Assembly: GCA_002413755.1 (NCBI GenBank) | Contig: DHXQ01000009.1 | Location: 1,730 to 13,984 of the forward strand | Length of the DNA stretch: 12,255 nt | Direction of reading: 5' to 3' | DNA from: Candidatus Saccharibacteria bacterium UBA5152 | GTDB lineage: Bacteria > Patescibacteriota > Saccharimonadia > Saccharimonadales > UBA4665 | In this document: piece by piece, positions 9,401-12,255 of the stretch | Layout of the letters: each line of letters opens with the position of its first letter | Numbering within the stretch: the stretch's first letter is position 1 | Position numbers and translations under genes: made by a program | Notes under the pieces: model-generated | Seen by the model: the letters and a program-made list of their open reading frames with translations, nothing else | Databases searched by the model: none | Told to the model about the DNA's origin: nothing

Positions 9401-9984
9401 AATTCTCATTTGTCCCCAGCCCTGGAACAACAAACATCTCGGTATATTTATATTCTCCATCTGCGGGCGAGGAGACTATTAATAGATTCGATGACGTGCA
9501 AATTAACGAGCAGTCTCTGATCAGCAACTATTTGATTCATACCAAAAGCGCATCAGTCGTAAACTCAAATATTATTGAGGGCTATGTCCAAGATAGTCCA
9601 ACGCATCTTACTCTAATGGCGAAAGAAGGAACCGGGCTAGTTAAACTTAACCAGTCTTATCATCAAGGCTGGCGAGCATTTTATGTACCAAGCGACTACA
9701 AGGGCCAGAATATTTTTTCCTTTTTGACGTTCCGTAAACCAGGCATTCCCGCAGCCTCGAATAAACATGTACTGGTTGATGGATATGCAAACGGATGGTT
9801 AATTGATAAAGCAGAAATACCGCCAAGGTTTGACAATAACAAAGGTTACAAAATAGTGCTTGAATATTGGCCCGAACGACAGTACATGCTAACCCTTTTT
9901 CTCAGCATCTTTTTAACAAGTGGTTTGTTGGTATACTTGGTAGCAATGTCTCTACGCGACTACAACAGGAAGAGATCGTTGTGA
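6427..9984 (+). CDS. Giant AftD-like GT-C membrane glycosyltransferase with two carbohydrate-binding-like modules
   Basis: This 1185-residue membrane protein probably uses a polyprenyl-phosphate sugar outside the cell membrane. Residues 1-412 hold about 10-11 hydrophobic helices. The first extracellular loop (VFGDTPLTDPNYSH, then FLYSWGPDSFG) resembles the start of actinobacterial arabinofuranosyltransferase AftD, with D37 the likely catalytic-loop aspartate. A conserved INPVVFGDFSKAQ-LPW pattern follows at about 125-150. Residues 413-707 form a soluble domain. Two homologous beta-sandwich-like modules follow (708-849 and 883-1027), each with F-E, DA-x-DG-x-x-SL, YKV, a tryptophan and a final DD-x-x-I. 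The C-terminal part has the YfhO/AftD-type QSYHQGWRAF (1076-1085) and VDGYANGW (1117-1124), then one membrane helix (1153-1175) and a basic tail. The start is TTG 6427 with GCGAGA 6 bases upstream; ATG 6436 is possible. It is the most AT-rich gene here. The GT-C assignment is good; the sugar is unknown, and arabinose should not be assumed. Confidence 0.75.
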   Translation: MRGMGYLKRNIGFIVVLLISFAVLGGLIFGPTLVFGDTPLTDPNYSHTNFLYSWGPDSFGTTVRQGLYSLRNAIIQPFSVNEHGFYILTFLLPLIFIAPVYYLFLGKVGIRNTWAKVLGASLALINPVVFGDFSKAQSFWVYVTLPWVLYYLLKIFHERDVRVKNFLYLAIFSFASFGLLPPIILPMIMVYGLVAVCSLLFHRGGPASKLRFTLSLLPKVTLCAVLFIVMSLPYVLIAPAGQGAFKPVSLLGDYFHNYALMTLDNTFRLAGNEGNGLAVLGYNHFNMLNAVGLFVIIIIVTSFVLRNRSRNSLSLSLLIPILATLGFFHFLATNTDFGVAVFRAQFIASTIRDPTKIFEVILPVFVLAFVIGFIRLMKFAGNKSKLTLYLSTCATLLIYGWPIFTGNLGILVNRNGGIEAYKADKTVAKIVKDERGNNKRAIIIPSGHTDELNYQSTSNSLNTLRIGGALPNTTNIIQELTSDIKSKSIYTQAILKVTGINAVYVKTDKDTYFSRLFGLLDGVENDPVQTSKYFSSIYGKPKSSDSFQKFTNKDAEDMVTSPTKLAKVSDSATIHQIMPLIMRSNTVIQNDTVASSKQYDTYIPSNSLKDNEHIDDGIAQLFTNNIVELQYHTTFTDGSLKLIISRSDVLGGDPTLLVERAIDDRASQLVLDGQPYDLGTTIKTLALMPGNHDIGVGHEERLADPSQDLGFEQNAFVGDVSKTEKGPSTIESRLANDAVDGKHSLDVSTTNHVALVSKSFKTENSKIYKVQFEYKVLKGEAPKFGIYKGNSIVNDHLIDLDAQKGTWLQAETYIRSDNGINMLNVNMYVSPSGDEASEVLLDDIKIYQVDELPSEKMVVASYSEDYQLKGYINKTLAASKINMIDNGSFEDRKLWGVVGDSTLGRPGLAAFGAKQSKDAIDGMYSLELSSKNHTAYVRSGLRNFEPDNVYKVSLKSKHVKGGRAAVTVWQDGINRAADYKTLSANSEWDTYEFSFVPSPGTTNISVYLYSPSAGEETINRFDDVQINEQSLISNYLIHTKSASVVNSNIIEGYVQDSPTHLTLMAKEGTGLVKLNQSYHQGWRAFYVPSDYKGQNIFSFLTFRKPGIPAASNKHVLVDGYANGWLIDKAEIPPRFDNNKGYKIVLEYWPERQYMLTLFLSIFLTSGLLVYLVAMSLRDYNRKRSL
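8548..8973 (+). repeat. Encoded carbohydrate-binding-like module, copy A
   Basis: Residues 708-849 of the giant GT-C protein. Key positions: F711-E712, DAVDGKHSL (737-745), a TNH-x-A-x-V stretch, YKVQFEYKVLKG, T-W before a Y-R, NMYVSPSGDEASE, and DDIKIYQV (842-849). This looks like a CBM4/9 or galactose-binding-like jelly roll. It aligns along its length with copy B, so it reflects an internal duplication that is visible in protein but mostly eroded in DNA. Confidence 0.7.
9073..9507 (+). repeat. Encoded carbohydrate-binding-like module, copy B
   Basis: Residues 883-1027 of the same protein. It starts with the typical CBM4/9 opening N-G-S-F-E-D (886-891). DAIDGMYSLEL follows (918-928), then an NH-x-A-x-V stretch, YKVSLKSKHVKGG, a W in SEWDTYEF, YLYSPSAGEE and FDDVQI (1021-1026). 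Each landmark matches copy A in order and spacing. Confidence 0.72.
9967..9975 (+). promoter_or_regulatory. Ribosome binding site that fixes a GTG start at 9981
   Basis: AGGAAGAGA lies 5 bases before GTG 9981, and that GTG overlaps the stop of the giant gene (GTGA). This places the start of the second GT-C gene here. The alternative, a TTG at 9867, would overlap the upstream gene by 118 bases. Confidence 0.7.
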
Positions 9985-11627
9985 GAAGAAGATACGCATT
10001 GTCTCCGGCAATAATATACTTCGGTCTAACATCCCTGATTCTTTTCCCGCTTTTGGCGCTAGGTTATATCCTGACAGTTGACATGCCCTGGGGCCCCCTA
10101 ATCCCTCATGTCCCGACATCAAGCAACACCTGGCTGCTCACAGAAATCATGATAGTTCTCGCCAAGCTCATCACCGGCTCCATCGTCCAAAAGCTCATCC
10201 TGCTCACCATATTCATCCTGGCTGGCCTCGGTGCTCATCGTCTGGCAAGTCTGGCTCGTCCGCTTCATGACTATCCGTTTGCGGCGTATACGGCCGGTGT
10301 TCTGTATATATTCAATCCATTCGTCTATTCGCGCCTGATGCAGGGGCAGTGGCTGGTGCTGCTCGGTTATACTCTATTGCCGTGGGCGGTGGCCAGCCTG
10401 TGGCGGCTGATGCAGACACCAGCCTGGCCGACTGCCTGGCGGGCATTTGTCTGGTCGGTACTGGTGGCGATGGCATCGCTGCACGCTGTGGGGTTTGTGG
10501 CTCTAGCCGCGGTGACATTATTCGTAGCGGCAGGGAAGGCGGGTATTCGTCGCCGGGCAGCCTGGAGCCTGGCCTTGGCGGGAGCCTGGGCCGTTGCTAA
10601 CGGGCTGTGGCTGGTGCCGGCACTGACCGGGCATTCACATATCAGTAGTGAGGTAGGGTCATTCGGTGCAGCGCAGCTGCAAGCCTTTGCGACCTCCGGG
10701 ACGATTCATGGCAGCGTGCCGCTGAGCAGTCTGCTACTGGAGGGATTTTGGCCCGATCTGCAGTTCCGCTACACATTGCCGTCGACATTGGTTACGTGGT
10801 GGCCGGCAGTGGTTTTGCTGGGTTCGCTAATTATCATTGGCATTGTGCATATTGTCCGTAAGCGTGACAGGCTGGGCTTTGCACTCCTGGCGCTTGGCCT
10901 GATCGCCTGGTGGCTGGGTATGGGTGTGGGCTGGCGCTGGTCGGCAGGGGTGACGCAATTCCTGGTGGACCACGTGCCGTTTTACCGTGGCTACCGTGAG
11001 CCGCAGAAATGGCTGATGCTCCTGGCGCTGAGCTATGCCTACTTAGCGGCCAACGGTACGGCCTGGCTGATGAGCCGTCTGAAACAAATGGATTGGCGAC
11101 CGGTTGTCGCCGGCGTGGCGGCATTGCTGCCGCTACTACTGGTGCCGACCCTGCTGTGGGGCGCTGGCGGTCAGCTGAAGAGCGTGCAGTATCCGGCAGA
11201 TTGGTATTCCGTGCGCACGGTACTGGACAAATCGGCCGGGGATTCGCCGGTGGTAGTATTGCCATGGCATATGTATCTGCGGCTGAGCTTTGCCGGGAAT
11301 CAGGGGACGCTACCGGGCAGGGTAGTTGCCAACCCGGCCAGCCACTTCTTCCGACAGGATGTTGTGACTGGCAATGACGCCGAACTGCGCGGTGTACCGC
11401 CGATCAATACGACAGCGCTGGAAGCAGTGATTAATACAAAGATATTGCCGCAGCGGAACTCCATAACTACTGTCGGTGGGACACTACGGCCGTACAAGGT
11501 TCGCTACATCATATTGTACAAAGAAGCCGATTGGGATAGCTATGGCTGGCTAGACCACCAGACCGATCTGCGAGTGGCCTACGATGGTCCGCATATCAGG
11601 CTGTATGAAATCAAGGCGGAGCGTTAA
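9981..11627 (+). CDS. GT-C-like multi-pass membrane protein with extracellular C-terminal domain
   Basis: This 548-residue protein starts at GTG 9981. Residues 1-33 form the first helix, followed by the loop VDMPWGPLIPH with D34 where GT-C enzymes carry a catalytic aspartate. About ten further hydrophobic stretches run to about residue 400. A conserved segment, NPFVYSRLMQGQW followed by LLPWAVASL (from N112), matches in order the NPVVFG-LPW segment of the preceding protein. The C-terminal 140 residues form a soluble domain with QYPADWYSVRTVLD, VVVLPWHMYLRLSF and VRYIILYKEADW. That domain corresponds to residues 420-540 of the preceding protein but lacks its carbohydrate-binding modules and its final membrane helix. 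Only the first 33 or so codons share the AT-rich composition; the rest is up to 73% GC. It probably transfers a lipid-phosphate sugar or assists its neighbour; a non-enzymatic, YfhO-like role cannot be excluded. Confidence 0.7.
   Translation: MRRRYALSPAIIYFGLTSLILFPLLALGYILTVDMPWGPLIPHVPTSSNTWLLTEIMIVLAKLITGSIVQKLILLTIFILAGLGAHRLASLARPLHDYPFAAYTAGVLYIFNPFVYSRLMQGQWLVLLGYTLLPWAVASLWRLMQTPAWPTAWRAFVWSVLVAMASLHAVGFVALAAVTLFVAAGKAGIRRRAAWSLALAGAWAVANGLWLVPALTGHSHISSEVGSFGAAQLQAFATSGTIHGSVPLSSLLLEGFWPDLQFRYTLPSTLVTWWPAVVLLGSLIIIGIVHIVRKRDRLGFALLALGLIAWWLGMGVGWRWSAGVTQFLVDHVPFYRGYREPQKWLMLLALSYAYLAANGTAWLMSRLKQMDWRPVVAGVAALLPLLLVPTLLWGAGGQLKSVQYPADWYSVRTVLDKSAGDSPVVVLPWHMYLRLSFAGNQGTLPGRVVANPASHFFRQDVVTGNDAELRGVPPINTTALEAVINTKILPQRNSITTVGGTLRPYKVRYIILYKEADWDSYGWLDHQTDLRVAYDGPHIRLYEIKAER
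11613..11621 (+). promoter_or_regulatory. Ribosome binding site for the last gene
   Basis: AAGGCGGAG lies 8 bases before ATG 11630. It supports a real gene there although its stop is beyond the window. Confidence 0.55.
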
Positions 11628-11629
11628 CC

Positions 11630-12255
11630 ATGGCGCTAATAAAAGATGTCTTCTCGGCGGCAGATGCCGGCGCTTCTGACAGGGCTAAACGCCGGCAAGC
11701 GGCAGTCGCCAAAATCAAGCAAATGCATCAGGCAACGATCATCCCAACGCTAACCATGGAGCCGGTCAAACGGATGTATACCGAGCGGATTGCGGCGCCC
11801 GCGGTCAGTCGTTACAAAAATTTCCGGCCGCACCCACTGCTGGTCAAGCACCAGGAGGAAAAGGCTCGGGCCGAGCAGGCTAAAGCGCGACCGCCAACAC
11901 CGGCGAAGCGGCCTGGGCAGACGATGGACGGCATGACGCCCGTCCGGGTACGAAAACAGCCGCCACAAGCGGCTCCAGCCCCAGAATCCGCCATCGCGCA
12001 GCCAGCTCAGCTCAGCGACGTCCCACAGCCCACAGCTAAACGGCGCGCCAAGGTTTTTGACTTCGTCCAGTATCCGCTGATCGCCGCCGCGGCTGTCGGT
12101 GCCGCCTATAGTACCAACGTCGGGCAGGCGATCATCGGCATATATTTCCTGCTGGCCATCATTTTCAAAATTCGTAGCCAGATTACTTTCGGAGTGGCGT
12201 TACTGTTGTTAATAAGTATTCCATTTTTTCAGATTATCCACCTGACCGGAACTTC
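11630..12255 (+). CDS. Unrecognised membrane protein with long basic/proline-rich N-terminal tail, 3'-truncated
   Basis: The frame is open from ATG 11630 to the window edge (208 codons, no stop). It begins 2 bases after the previous stop and has a good ribosome binding site. I do not recognise the family. Residues 1-145 are hydrophilic and rich in Ala, Lys, Arg, Gln and Pro, with an early helical basic stretch (ASDRAKRRQAAVAKIKQ) and a run of Pro-Ala-Gln between about 90 and 135 that looks disordered. From residue 148 two or three hydrophobic segments follow: PLIAAAAVGAAYS, AIIGIYFLLAIIF and FGVALLLLISIPFF. With Lys/Arg before the first helix (KRRAK, 137-141), the tail is predicted cytoplasmic. 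There is no signal peptide. It could be a membrane organiser or chain-length/regulatory partner of the glycan machinery, but nothing in the sequence proves this. Codon use is GC-rich, as in the end of the preceding gene. Confidence 0.75.
   Translation, partial: MALIKDVFSAADAGASDRAKRRQAAVAKIKQMHQATIIPTLTMEPVKRMYTERIAAPAVSRYKNFRPHPLLVKHQEEKARAEQAKARPPTPAKRPGQTMDGMTPVRVRKQPPQAAPAPESAIAQPAQLSDVPQPTAKRRAKVFDFVQYPLIAAAAVGAAYSTNVGQAIIGIYFLLAIIFKIRSQITFGVALLLLISIPFFQIIHLTGT

Larger units (their letters stand above)
3660..10080. other. AT-rich cassette inside a GC-rich glycan locus (possible exchanged island)
   Basis: Hand counts on 60-base lines give 62% GC at 2641 and 58% at 3541. They then give 48, 43, 50, 37 and 43% from 3661 to 3960, 43% at 4081, 37% at 5401, 28% at 7321 and 23% at 8701. 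Values then rise through 40% (9961), 47% (10021) and 60% (10081) to 73% (10381). The block encloses the second half of the GT2, a GT4, the pyruvyl transferase, the giant GT-C protein and the first 33 or so codons of the next gene. No insertion sequence, integrase, tRNA or edge repeat was seen. Homologous recombination in shared flanking genes is the likeliest route. Edges are approximate. Confidence 0.65.

Noticed and set aside
9867..9980. Upstream TTG start for the second GT-C protein adding 38 residues
   Set aside because: It would overlap the giant gene by 118 bases. GTG 9981 has a ribosome binding site and a stop-codon overlap.
10090..10098. GGGGCCCC palindrome close to the right composition switch, as a recombination site
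   Set aside because: It is short, single and inside a codon run for a conserved W-G-P loop. No matching copy was seen at the left edge.
10834..11265. 143-residue open frame on the minus strand
   Set aside because: It is opposite a well-supported GT-C gene in GC-rich DNA where long antisense frames arise by chance. The product is Pro/Ala/Arg-rich with no domain pattern.

Overview
The window carries nine same-strand genes: seven complete, plus one gene cut at each edge. Every complete product fits assembly of a cell-surface polysaccharide or glycoconjugate. The order is a Wzx-like flippase (partial), a DPM/ArnC-like GT2 with two C-terminal membrane segments, a GT4, a soluble GT2, a second GT4, a polysaccharide pyruvyl transferase, a giant AftD-like GT-C membrane protein with two carbohydrate-binding-like modules, a smaller GT-C-like membrane protein, and an unrecognised membrane protein (partial). 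No RNA gene, CRISPR array, insertion sequence, clear promoter or terminator was found. No gene-free stretch exceeds 47 bases.

The organism is uncertain. Frequent TTG/GTG starts, very tight packing, UGA used as stop, and paired large GT-C membrane proteins with YfhO/AftD-like ectodomains are compatible with a Patescibacteria (CPR) genome, perhaps Saccharibacteria. This is inference; no taxonomic marker gene lies in the window. UGA as stop argues against the Gracilibacteria/SR1 codes.

Layout: from 1 to about 3650 the DNA is GC-rich (60-base lines of about 58-62% where counted) and encodes the flippase, the DPM-like GT2, a GT4 and the first half of a GT2. From about 3660 to 10080 it is clearly AT-richer (sampled lines 23-50% GC) and encodes the rest of that GT2, a GT4, the pyruvyl transferase, the 1185-residue GT-C protein and the first codons of the next gene. 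From about 10080 it is GC-rich again (one line reaches 73%). Both composition switches fall inside genes, which suggests a replaceable serotype-like cassette exchanged by recombination in flanking shared genes.

Proposed joint function: the soluble GTs (3162-3995, 2063-3169, 3992-5152) and the pyruvyl transferase would build and decorate a lipid-linked glycan on the inner face of the membrane. The flippase would export it. The DPM-like GT2 would make a polyprenyl-phosphate sugar, which the GT-C proteins would use outside the membrane to extend or branch the glycan. Start/stop overlaps (ATGA, TTGA, TTGA, GTGA and one 8-base overlap) indicate one translationally coupled operon.
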